Assembly (NCBI GenBank): GCA_963756545.1
Contig: CAVWNY010000001.1
Span: 806,001-870,000, forward strand
Reading direction: 5' to 3'
Source of the DNA: DATFDN01 sp963756545
GTDB lineage: Bacteria > Pseudomonadota > Alphaproteobacteria > Acetobacterales > Acetobacteraceae
Length of the DNA: 64,000 nucleotides
How positions within the stretch are numbered: position 1 is the stretch's first letter; every line of letters begins with the position of its first letter. The notes under the pieces are model-generated. The model ran no database searches. It worked only from the letters and a program-made list of their open reading frames with translations, and had not been told where the DNA came from. Shown here in pieces: positions 8,380 to 16,200 of the stretch. The translations under genes and the position numbers were made by a program.

Positions 8380-9543
8380 ATGGTCGTTCAAGCCATCTTG
8401 ATTCGCCACGCTGAGAAGGAGAGCGCGGCTTGCAACGCTCCGTTAGCGCGGTCGGGAGTGGAGAAGACTGCACAACTCGGCGCCTTTCTGGTGACCCTGG
8501 GTCTCAAGCCAAACCTCGTACTGTCCAGCAGATTAACGCATGCTGAGCAAACAGCTGATGGGCTGGTCCAAGCGTTCCCGCCCCCTCGTCCGAATGTCCA
8601 GAAGGTGGCTGCACTCACCCCGAAAGATCAAACTGAGTCCCCAAGGGCCAGCAGACGATGGTGGCCGCGGCGCTGGGGCAGGCGTTCCTGCAAGCTGACC
8701 AGAAGGCGGCGCAGCAGACGTGAAATCGCATTGAAAGATCAAACTGAAATCGCATTCTCGATTGAGTCAATGATCGAGGAAGCAAGGAGAGCCGGCCATA
8801 AACTGTCTGATGAAACTACCATTATCTTCGTCGGACATGAGCCGGAGCTGACCCAGCTAGCCACGATGATGACAACGACGCGATTTGCACCTTTGGAACG
8901 CCTGGAGGCTCTTTGCATTCAGTCCGACACATTGAACGACCTCCGTCTTGGACGAGGTAGACTGCGGTGGCGCTGGCTGTTTCCCGGACCAGTCGCAGCG
9001 ACCAGTCAAGATGAACTGGGGCCAAAGTTGACCAACAAAATGACCGTCGCAGCCTTGCTGGCAGGCTTTAACTTTACGGCACTCCTAGAACTCGTAAAAG
9101 AGCCAGAGAAGCTGCAGATTGCGGCCTTGCCTGCCTGGAGTGAGATCCTGTCTGCGGCGATTCCGGACAAGTCGATTTTTCCATTGCTCACCTTCGCGGC
9201 GATTATCTTTCTGACAAGCTCTCTGGTGCTTTTCGTAATCGCCATATATATCTACGATCGCCTTAGCATGCCGCCGACCTTTCTGGAGTCACTCCCAATC
9301 GTGCAGCTTCTGGCGAAGAATTCGAAGAGCATGCAAGACCGCATTAAGCGTTTCGGTTTCGTTTACGCGGCTATGATTCATGCGTGGCAATGGGTGTTTA
9401 CTCCAGCGGTCACATGCACCGTATTAGGCTTCCTGAGCATTTTAGCTCGTGCCTCGTTCACATATGCCGAAAGCGTTCTCTGCGTCCTCGTAGTCGGACT
9501 TCTATATTACCAGGTAGGGGCGCCACACTATTCAGTCGATTGA
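8380..9543 (+). CDS. SixA-like histidine phosphatase with C-terminal membrane segments
   Basis: A 387-residue protein. The N-terminus has the histidine-phosphatase signature LIRHAEKE (R9, H10) and a second catalytic histidine in FVGHEPEL (H153), as in short SixA-type phosphohistidine phosphatases. The C-terminal half is different: about 265-290 (FAAIIFLTSSLVLFVIAIYI) and two stretches after 340 are strongly hydrophobic and probably span the membrane, suggesting an anchored phosphatase. Residues 86-117, roughly, are a basic arginine-rich stretch (RRWWPRRWGRRSCK) created by a 111-bp insertion (see the repeat at 8637). It keeps the frame but may harm the fold between the two catalytic histidines. 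Both neighbours are unrelated. Substrate unknown. Confidence 0.75.
   Translation: MVVQAILIRHAEKESAACNAPLARSGVEKTAQLGAFLVTLGLKPNLVLSSRLTHAEQTADGLVQAFPPPRPNVQKVAALTPKDQTESPRASRRWWPRRWGRRSCKLTRRRRSRREIALKDQTEIAFSIESMIEEARRAGHKLSDETTIIFVGHEPELTQLATMMTTTRFAPLERLEALCIQSDTLNDLRLGRGRLRWRWLFPGPVAATSQDELGPKLTNKMTVAALLAGFNFTALLELVKEPEKLQIAALPAWSEILSAAIPDKSIFPLLTFAAIIFLTSSLVLFVIAIYIYDRLSMPPTFLESLPIVQLLAKNSKSMQDRIKRFGFVYAAMIHAWQWVFTPAVTCTVLGFLSILARASFTYAESVLCVLVVGLLYYQVGAPHYSVD
8637..8732 (+). repeat. IS256-derived filler and tandem duplication inside the phosphatase gene
   Basis: GAAAGATCAAACTGA occurs at 8622-8636 and again at 8733-8747, and TGAAATCGCATT at 8721-8732 and again at 8745-8756. The original 24-bp unit is thus duplicated, and its first copy is split by 84 bp (8637-8720). 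In another frame this filler reads VPKGQQTMVAAALGQAFLQ, which matches IS256 transposase; compare VPKGQQSMAAAALRQTFLE encoded from about 31129. Net gain is 111 bp or 37 codons, so the host frame survives. Removing it restores LTPKDQTEIAFSIES. Confidence 0.8.
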
Positions 9544-9648
9544 AAATTCTTGACGGACCACATGATGCTGCCATGAGAGTTGCTCATCTGCATCAGATGC
9601 GCGACCGGCCGCGACAGCTCGTGGTGTGTCTGCACGCCGCCCATCGCG

Positions 9649-11430
9649 TCAGGAAGGGCGGCCGCCGGCTGGAGGTGAGGGTGCCGCGCCGCGCAGGTAG
9701 TCGAATTTCAGGCCCGACCAGCCCGGGCCGCGGCCGGGCAGCGCCCGGCGGCCTATCCACATCAGCGTGGATCCGTCGAAGCCACGGCACCGGCGGAGGT
9801 ACTTCTGCACGTCGACGCCGATCTCGGTCACCACGCGCTCGGTGAGATAGTACGGAGCTCCCGGCTGCAGGATCGAGCTGTGCGCCTGCAGCTGCACTAC
9901 CGTGCCTCCCGGACCCGGCACATCCATCGTGCCGCGCCGCAACAGCAACTCTCCCGACGCCGACAGCACCGGCAGCATCGGGATCCAGTTGTCAGGCACC
10001 GGATGCTCCACGGTGTAGGCGATGTCCGTGCCTCCGGCGACCGGCGCGGGCGGGGCCAGCGAGGGATCGAGCCGCAGCCGGGTCAGGTACTGTTCGTAGC
10101 CGTCCACCGCCACATCGAGCGCACCCTGCAGCTTCTGCTCCACCGCCCAGGCCAGCGCCGCCATGTTATCGCGGAGGAACAGCACATCCTCGACTGGCGC
10201 GGCGTCGTCGGAGATCCCGATCGTCGGCGCCAGGAGGATGAAGTCGGAGTGCGCACCGGTGGCGCCGGAAATCCTGAACATGGACCACGGAAGCTCATCG
10301 CCGACCACTGGCATCTGCTCGACCGGCCGGATCAGGGTGCGGAAGCCGAAGGTGTCGGTTACCACCAGCGTCGTCACCCGCTGCAGCACGCCGCTCGCCG
10401 ACGGGATGGGCACGAAAAACCAGTCGGCGCCGTAGACCAGCCCGAACTCCATCACCAGCATCCGCGCCAGGTCCACCGGCTCGGTGTCGAGCTGGCCGAG
10501 ATCCGTCACGCTGTCCTCGAAGGCCCACCAGCGGTCCTCGGGCATGCCTCGGAACCTGACATGCAGCGGCAGGAAGTTGGCCGTCTCGTAGGTGGGCGCC
10601 TGCGGCTTCGACTCCGTTTGGGCGGTGCTGAGCGAGAACGAGTACCAGTCGAGATGACCGCCGGCGAACTCATCGGCCACGAGCACCGCGGAGGTCTCGG
10701 CCGTGGAGGCCGACTCCGTCGCGAAGGCATAATTCAGCGCGGCGGGTTGCCAGGCTGAATCGCCGGCCGGCTCGCTGAATGCAGCGGCCCGGAAGGCGAC
10801 GAAGGCGGCGAGCACCGGCGCCACCCCTGGATCGCTTGCCTCGGGTGGCAAGGGTGGAGAAGGCGTGCCCCCCGCAGCCGCGATCGCCGCGGAGGCGTAG
10901 AGCGCCTGGCCGTCCACTACCCGCCCGGCCGCCAGCGTGCGCAGCTGCAGGCCCCCCTGGCCGGCGAGCGCCGGATCTGGATCGGTGGGCACAATCGGGA
11001 AGGCGACACGGAAGGCGGCGATCACGCGCTCCGGCGAGGGAACCCCCGATGCCTTCACCAGCTGCTCGAAGTAGCGGCCAAGCTGCGCCGCGCCATAGAC
11101 CCGGAAGGCGACTGCCTCGCGCTCGACATGCACCTCGAGCGGGGGCGTGGCCGTGTAGGGCTGCACCTTGCCGCCCGATAGCCCGGGCCGATATCCGGTC
11201 AGCGGCTGCGTCTCGATTCCCATGGTCGCTTGCACCGGCGATCCGGCGTCGTTCCCTTCGAACTCGCCAAGCTGCCACTGGCGCGCCAGCATCCACAGGG
11301 GATCGCGCACCTGCGCCTGCAGCGACCGTGTCAGGGTGGTATCGCGCGGCTGCGGCTCCAGCCGCGTCCAGCTGGTGATGGAGGGCAGGAAAATCCTAGC
11401 TTGCTGCCGAGCGGATAGCGACAAGGGCAT
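9649..11430 (-). CDS. Large conserved protein of unknown function, last gene of the giant-protein cluster
   Basis: About 593 residues, with no family I can name. Near the N-terminus it carries a distinctive block, FLPSITSWTRLEPQPRD then RDPLWMLARQWQLGEFEGND, which looks like a conserved signature. A central part contains DRWWAFEDSVTDLGQLDTEP and VMEFGLVYGADWFFVPIP. No signal peptide or membrane helix is visible. ATG 11430 is chosen because the frame upstream is compositionally odd. GGAGG touches this ATG, however, so a TTG six bases further in (11424) is a real alternative. It overlaps the end of the 1521-residue gene by about 35 bases and is followed by 105 bases before the convergent phosphatase gene. 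A structural partner of its neighbours is the simplest guess. Confidence 0.7.
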   Translation of the reverse strand: MPLSLSARQQARIFLPSITSWTRLEPQPRDTTLTRSLQAQVRDPLWMLARQWQLGEFEGNDAGSPVQATMGIETQPLTGYRPGLSGGKVQPYTATPPLEVHVEREAVAFRVYGAAQLGRYFEQLVKASGVPSPERVIAAFRVAFPIVPTDPDPALAGQGGLQLRTLAAGRVVDGQALYASAAIAAAGGTPSPPLPPEASDPGVAPVLAAFVAFRAAAFSEPAGDSAWQPAALNYAFATESASTAETSAVLVADEFAGGHLDWYSFSLSTAQTESKPQAPTYETANFLPLHVRFRGMPEDRWWAFEDSVTDLGQLDTEPVDLARMLVMEFGLVYGADWFFVPIPSASGVLQRVTTLVVTDTFGFRTLIRPVEQMPVVGDELPWSMFRISGATGAHSDFILLAPTIGISDDAAPVEDVLFLRDNMAALAWAVEQKLQGALDVAVDGYEQYLTRLRLDPSLAPPAPVAGGTDIAYTVEHPVPDNWIPMLPVLSASGELLLRRGTMDVPGPGGTVVQLQAHSSILQPGAPYYLTERVVTEIGVDVQKYLRRCRGFDGSTLMWIGRRALPGRGPGWSGLKFDYLRGAAPSPPAGGRPS

Positions 11431-14400
11431 CCTCCGAGAGCAGGAATTGCGTCGCCACCGTCGCGGCCTGCAGGTTGAAGGGGAAACAAAGGGCGGGCAA
11501 AACCTGGCCGACATCCTGGATGCTGTCGAGGTCGACTGTGCGCGTCTTCGCCAGCGCCAGCGTCTCCTCCAGGATTGCCTGCACTAGCCCAAGGTCCCAG
11601 CTCTCGCGGCTGTCGGGGCAGACCGCCAGCAGCAGTGCCTGGGGCGCCCGGGCGCGGGGTTCGCCATAGTGGAATGAAAGCCCGGCCGTGGTCGTCGTCG
11701 CCGGGATACGCTCCAGCCACTCGTCAACCAGCAGGCCGGCGAAGGGGGTTACGGTCGCCGGATCGCCGACGGCCAGAGCCTCGATAGCAACACGGCCCGT
11801 CTTCGGGGGCGAAGTGGTGTCGATTGGCAGCCCGAGCCAGCGGTCGTTCGCAACCAGCGGCAACTGACCGAGCGTCAGTCCGACATCGGGAGCGCCGAGG
11901 AGCCCCGTCGTGGTCGCCGCGAGGTCCAGCCGCGTCATGCCCGGGCGGATATGGCTAAGCTGGAACAGCCAGCGGTCGAGCGCCTGCGGATTGGCCGCCT
12001 GCATGGCCGCCGACTGCGCAAAGCTCGCCTGGAGGTCGGTGAGGCCGGGCGGAGTGAGGCGCGGAAGCACCAGGGCGGCCTTGCCGAGGAGGGCGGCGGC
12101 GACGTCCAACGCCGCCTCCACGGTTGGCGCTGGCACCGGAGTGGCGGAAGCCGCGGCCTGCCGCTGTTGCAACTGGCCGAGCGCGCTATTGCCGCGCGCC
12201 GTGAGCGCGGCAACATCCTCGCCCGGCACCGGCACCGCACCGCTGATACCCCAGAAACTGGCCGCCAGCAGCGCATCGCGCACCGGCCCCTGGGCGACTG
12301 CCACGTTGGCGAGCGCCGTCTGCAGCGCCGCCAGGTCCGCCCCGAACCCGGTCGCAAGTGCCTGCACGCGCGTATTCAGTTCGGCGAGGTCAGTGGTGCC
12401 GGCCGCCTTAGCGGCGTCATATTCTGGCAGGCTGAAATCCTGCGGCGCTAATGCGCGAGCGGCGCCAAGGAGGTTGCGCAGGGCCTGGGCGGCGGTCAGC
12501 AGGTCGGGGAAGCCAATCGTGCCGGCGGGCAGGCCGGTCGTCGCATAGGCGATGGCCAGTCCGGTCGCACCCTCCGGCGGCGCCGCGGCAAGAATGATTC
12601 GGCTTTCGAGCTCAGACCGCTGTGGCTGCGCGCCGGCGCTTGCCATGGCAAGGACGTCTAAAGGGCCGGCGCCAAGATGGCGGAGCGAAACCACCTTAGA
12701 ATGCGCTGCCCCGCGCGCGCTCCAGGACACCCTGCAGCGCACCTTGACCGGGTCGGGTAAGCGCGAGGCGACCCAATCAGAGAGCCAAGGCTCGGCCAGC
12801 TCTCGCGGGCGCCCTTTGATGCCGCCCCACGACGCCGCGGCGGGCGGCGGCCCCGCGAGCAAAAGCATCACGCGGTGAGTGATGTCGATGCCGCCGCGCG
12901 GGGTGTCCACCACTTCGGGCTCCGGCGGCGGCTGGGCGCCCTGCGAGATAGCCGCGAGCAGGCCACCGGCCCGGCCGAAATTACCGCGCATGATCTGGTA
13001 CACGCTCTCGGCCAGCGAGAGGTCGCCGAGCGCGTCCAGCATGTCATCAAGCACGGCGATTAGCTCGAGGACAGTTGTCTGGGTCGCGTTGGCCGGCGGC
13101 GAAGGGGTCGGCAACCCGGCACCCCAGAAGGTGCCCGCCGCGAGATTACCCGCCTTCCAGTCAGTGCTAAGCTTCACCCCGTCCACTACCTGCGCCGGCG
13201 ACACCACCTCGCCCGCTGCGGTCGCCGGCGTCAGGTCCGTGCCGACCAGCGGATACTTGTCGCGGAACGGCTGGACATAGACGTCGAGTCCGGCCTTGTG
13301 CAGCGCCTCCTCGAAGCGGTAACCGGTGAGCGCGCCCAGGCTCTGGCCCTGGCGCACGCCGTCGAGCAGCCACAGCGCCGACCGCGTGCGGTTGGAGGAG
13401 AGGTCGATCGCCAACAACGGTTCTTCCGGCGTGTTGCGATGGCTTATATAGCCGCTTCGCAGCACGGCCCCGGCGGCAGCCTGGGTCATCGAGGGGGCGT
13501 GGATGAAGCCGCCGTGATCGGGCGGGGCCTCCTGCGCAGGAGGAGGTTCGGCAACGCCCCGCCGCCGGGCGCGCCGCGCCTCGTCGAGCCGCTCCACGGC
13601 GGCGCGGTCCTCGCCGGTGACAATGGGGGCCGGCGCGCCTGGGACTAGCGACTCCACCCAGCCGTAGGCGCCGAGATGCAGCGTCGGAGTATTGGCGGCC
13701 CGCGCCGCCCCACGCTGGCGCTGCAAGATCGAGTTGGCAATCGCCGTTACCCAGACATCCAGCCGATGGCTGCAGGCATCCAGAGTCTCGGTCAGTAGCC
13801 GGTCGAGTTCGGCGGTGGGTAGGGCGGCGAGGTTCTCGAGGCTCGCCCGGAGTTCACCCAGGCGGCCGAACTGGGACTCGGGCGGCGGGTCGAGCTGAAA
13901 CAAGTATTCGCCCCAGCTCCGGCCGGCGACGACTCCGCTCGGGCGGGCCAGGATATCCCAGGGCGTGATGCTGGGCGCCGCCTGCCGGACGTTCACTAAT
14001 TCGGTCTCGCGCAGCGCCGCCTGCGGCAACGTGCCAAGGGCGACCTGAGCCCGCCCCGCTAGGCCGACATACTCGCGCAGCACCGATTGCCGGAGGATGC
14101 GGTAGAGGAGTGCGGTCGGCTTCGTCCCCGGATAGTTTTCGGCCTGTAGGTCGGCGAGGGGAGCCGTGCGCAGCCACTGGATGTAGTTCACCGCCTTGCC
14201 GTCCAGGGTGGCGTCGGCGGCTAGCGGATCCGTCTCCGACAGCGCGCCGTCCTGCACCGTCGGAAACGGCACAGGATAGCTGTCGCGACCCATCGAGGTG
14301 TGGATCACCCGCGGGTCCCAGCTCGTCAGGCCGAGGCCGTCCAGGAGGGCACGGCCGCGGACCAAGTGCTCCAGCCACCACTCCGTGCTGCCGGTGTTCT

Positions 14401-15961
14401 CCAGGAATTGCAGCAGGTTCCACATTGCCTCGTCGCCGATCACCTGGCGGGCGCGGAAGGCGAGCGAACTCGCATCCATTCCAAGGACCTGCGTCAGGTC
14501 CTTGTCCGGATCGCTGCTGCCGCCGATACGCGGCGCGCCGGCGACGCTCGCCTGCCAGACGGGCAGCAGGATCTTCAGGAATTCGGCCAGCGCGGCTTCC
14601 GGGTTCTGAAGCCGCGCGATGGTCGGCCGCGATGGCGGATAGGCAGCGAGCGAGGTAACGGGCAGCACGCCGTAGGGCGTGTTCCCCGTGCGGAAGGCGG
14701 GCAGGGCACCGCGGGGGATCGCGGACGCCAGAGCGAAGCGGCGCGCCTCGTCCGCGACAGCCGCTCCGAAGACGGGCCCCATCATCTGGTCCATGAAGTA
14801 GCCAAGCGTCGCCGGCCACAGCGCGGTCAGCATATCGCGTCCGTTCCGTACGCCATGCGAGTCGGCGTAGCGCACGTGGTCGAATGTCCCGGCCGGGATG
14901 CCCAGCAGGCCGGCAGCGACCGCCCCGTCCGCGTCGGCCGCTGCGGTCAGCGCCGAACCACGCTCGACCTGGAAGCTGATGGCGTAGTCGGGATCCTTGC
15001 GGCTGAAGGCCGCGGCGGCGTCGGGCGTGTTGTTGGTGGGCGCGCCCTGGGGAACAAAGGCGAGCCCGTCGGTGTAATGGTGCGCGTTCAGCAGGGCGGC
15101 GAACCCCGCGTCGCCGGGGCTGCTGGCCGCAGCCATGCGAAGGCCCATCACCAGGATGCGGGTAAACCCAGCGCGCCGTTCCTCGGCGCTAATCGGGATG
15201 CGGCCGGCCATGCCGGCGGAGACCGCCGCGTCGAAGTCGACCAGCCAGCGCATGCCGGCATCCACGGGCAGCCCGTCAGGCAGGGTCCCGTCATGCGGGG
15301 TCAGGCCCACCGCCAAGTTTGGGACGATCGGCGCCAGCGTGAACTGCCGGGTACCGGCGCCGCTTTCGAGGACCACCGTCCAGACATCAGGCAGCGCCTG
15401 GGCGAGCGGGGCTTGCTCGTAGGAACTGGCGCGGGACGGCGGGATGGGGAAGGCGGGCGCCGGGTTGGGGGCCTGGCGCTGCGGCGTCGGGGCCGCTAGT
15501 TGCTGCGCTAGGTTAGTCGGCGTCATGGCGACGGCGATCCAGGCCGCACGCGCGGGACCATAAGCACCGGCCAATACCCGCCACGGCGCGCGCACGGCAT
15601 CCGGGTCAGCCGGCGGATTGCCGGCGGCCCAGACTAAGTTCCAGTAGGTGGTCCCCGCCGCGACCTCGTCCTGGGTTAGCGCCTCCTCAAAGGACGAGGT
15701 ACTGAGCGTGTCGGGATAGACCCGCAGCAGCAATGCGGCGCCGTCGCCCGCATCGTCGGCGAAGCGAGTCTCGATGCGCACCGGCAGCAGCAGGAGCGGT
15801 GTAGCAGCGGCGAGCGCAGTGCAGCAGGGCGAATGCGCAAGATAAGCCTTCGCCTGGAGCCAGTGATCCAGCGCGCGGCCGCCTGGTCGCCCCTCACGCT
15901 CCCAGATGAGATACGCCGTTTCGCGAAGCAGCCGATCGTCGGCATGATCCGGTGGAGGCAT
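11396..15961 (-). CDS. Giant protein (1521 aa) with N-terminal DUF2934-like motif
   Basis: Function unknown. Residues about 9-38 (LLRETAYLIWEREGRPGGRA, then LDHWLQA) match the short DUF2934 motif normally seen in small stand-alone alphaproteobacterial proteins. The rest is unrecognised: a long mixed region with stretches such as FRTGNTPYGVLPVTSLAAYP and LIRHGxx-free, alanine-rich helical segments at about 1150-1300, and PVRIETRFADD near residue 60. No secretion signal or transmembrane helix is seen. The start is well supported: TGAGGAG lies a few bases upstream of ATG 15961. The gene follows a 240-base gap containing a possible 62-codon ORF and overlaps the next gene. Confidence 0.78.
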   Translation of the reverse strand: MPPPDHADDRLLRETAYLIWEREGRPGGRALDHWLQAKAYLAHSPCCTALAAATPLLLLPVRIETRFADDAGDGAALLLRVYPDTLSTSSFEEALTQDEVAAGTTYWNLVWAAGNPPADPDAVRAPWRVLAGAYGPARAAWIAVAMTPTNLAQQLAAPTPQRQAPNPAPAFPIPPSRASSYEQAPLAQALPDVWTVVLESGAGTRQFTLAPIVPNLAVGLTPHDGTLPDGLPVDAGMRWLVDFDAAVSAGMAGRIPISAEERRAGFTRILVMGLRMAAASSPGDAGFAALLNAHHYTDGLAFVPQGAPTNNTPDAAAAFSRKDPDYAISFQVERGSALTAAADADGAVAAGLLGIPAGTFDHVRYADSHGVRNGRDMLTALWPATLGYFMDQMMGPVFGAAVADEARRFALASAIPRGALPAFRTGNTPYGVLPVTSLAAYPPSRPTIARLQNPEAALAEFLKILLPVWQASVAGAPRIGGSSDPDKDLTQVLGMDASSLAFRARQVIGDEAMWNLLQFLENTGSTEWWLEHLVRGRALLDGLGLTSWDPRVIHTSMGRDSYPVPFPTVQDGALSETDPLAADATLDGKAVNYIQWLRTAPLADLQAENYPGTKPTALLYRILRQSVLREYVGLAGRAQVALGTLPQAALRETELVNVRQAAPSITPWDILARPSGVVAGRSWGEYLFQLDPPPESQFGRLGELRASLENLAALPTAELDRLLTETLDACSHRLDVWVTAIANSILQRQRGAARAANTPTLHLGAYGWVESLVPGAPAPIVTGEDRAAVERLDEARRARRRGVAEPPPAQEAPPDHGGFIHAPSMTQAAAGAVLRSGYISHRNTPEEPLLAIDLSSNRTRSALWLLDGVRQGQSLGALTGYRFEEALHKAGLDVYVQPFRDKYPLVGTDLTPATAAGEVVSPAQVVDGVKLSTDWKAGNLAAGTFWGAGLPTPSPPANATQTTVLELIAVLDDMLDALGDLSLAESVYQIMRGNFGRAGGLLAAISQGAQPPPEPEVVDTPRGGIDITHRVMLLLAGPPPAAASWGGIKGRPRELAEPWLSDWVASRLPDPVKVRCRVSWSARGAAHSKVVSLRHLGAGPLDVLAMASAGAQPQRSELESRIILAAAPPEGATGLAIAYATTGLPAGTIGFPDLLTAAQALRNLLGAARALAPQDFSLPEYDAAKAAGTTDLAELNTRVQALATGFGADLAALQTALANVAVAQGPVRDALLAASFWGISGAVPVPGEDVAALTARGNSALGQLQQRQAAASATPVPAPTVEAALDVAAALLGKAALVLPRLTPPGLTDLQASFAQSAAMQAANPQALDRWLFQLSHIRPGMTRLDLAATTTGLLGAPDVGLTLGQLPLVANDRWLGLPIDTTSPPKTGRVAIEALAVGDPATVTPFAGLLVDEWLERIPATTTTAGLSFHYGEPRARAPQALLLAVCPDSRESWDLGLVQAILEETLALAKTRTVDLDSIQDVGQVLPALCFPFNLQAATVATQFLLSEDALVAIRSAAS

Positions 15962-15964
15962 CGC

Positions 15965-16153
15965 TCATCTCCTCAAGCAGGATCCAGACACGGAAGCCGT
16001 TTCCGACAGTGAGCAAAGCTGTGGAAGGGCAAACCAGTGTGGCTCGCCGCTAAGCCAAGCGGCCTGCACTGCAAAGAGATGCCTCTCTGGCTGCTTGCAG
16101 CCCTCGGCCACCTCATCGAAAGAGCCGCCACCACTCCCGTCGGCAACTAACAT
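15965..16153 (-). CDS. Possible small ORF in the gap between two giant genes
   Basis: Sixty-two codons from ATG 16153 to TGA 15965-15967 fill the only real gap in the giant-protein cluster. The product (containing PERHLFAVQAAWLSGEPHWF) has no family I recognise. No clear ribosome binding site is present and coding is uncertain. The 3' end overlaps the ribosome binding site of the 1521-residue gene, so translation through it could couple that gene to those upstream. It may equally be noncoding. Confidence 0.3.
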   Translation of the reverse strand: MLVADGSGGGSFDEVAEGCKQPERHLFAVQAAWLSGEPHWFALPQLCSLSETASVSGSCLRR

Positions 16154-16200
16154 TTATGCGTCAGGGCCGCGTAATGGACCAGCGACGCCGGCGGCAGCGC

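Noticed and set aside
14300..15499. 399-codon + strand ORF and others opposite the giant - strand genes
   Set aside because: Composition-driven shadows of high-GC coding sequence; no recognisable motifs, and they lie wholly antisense to better supported genes.
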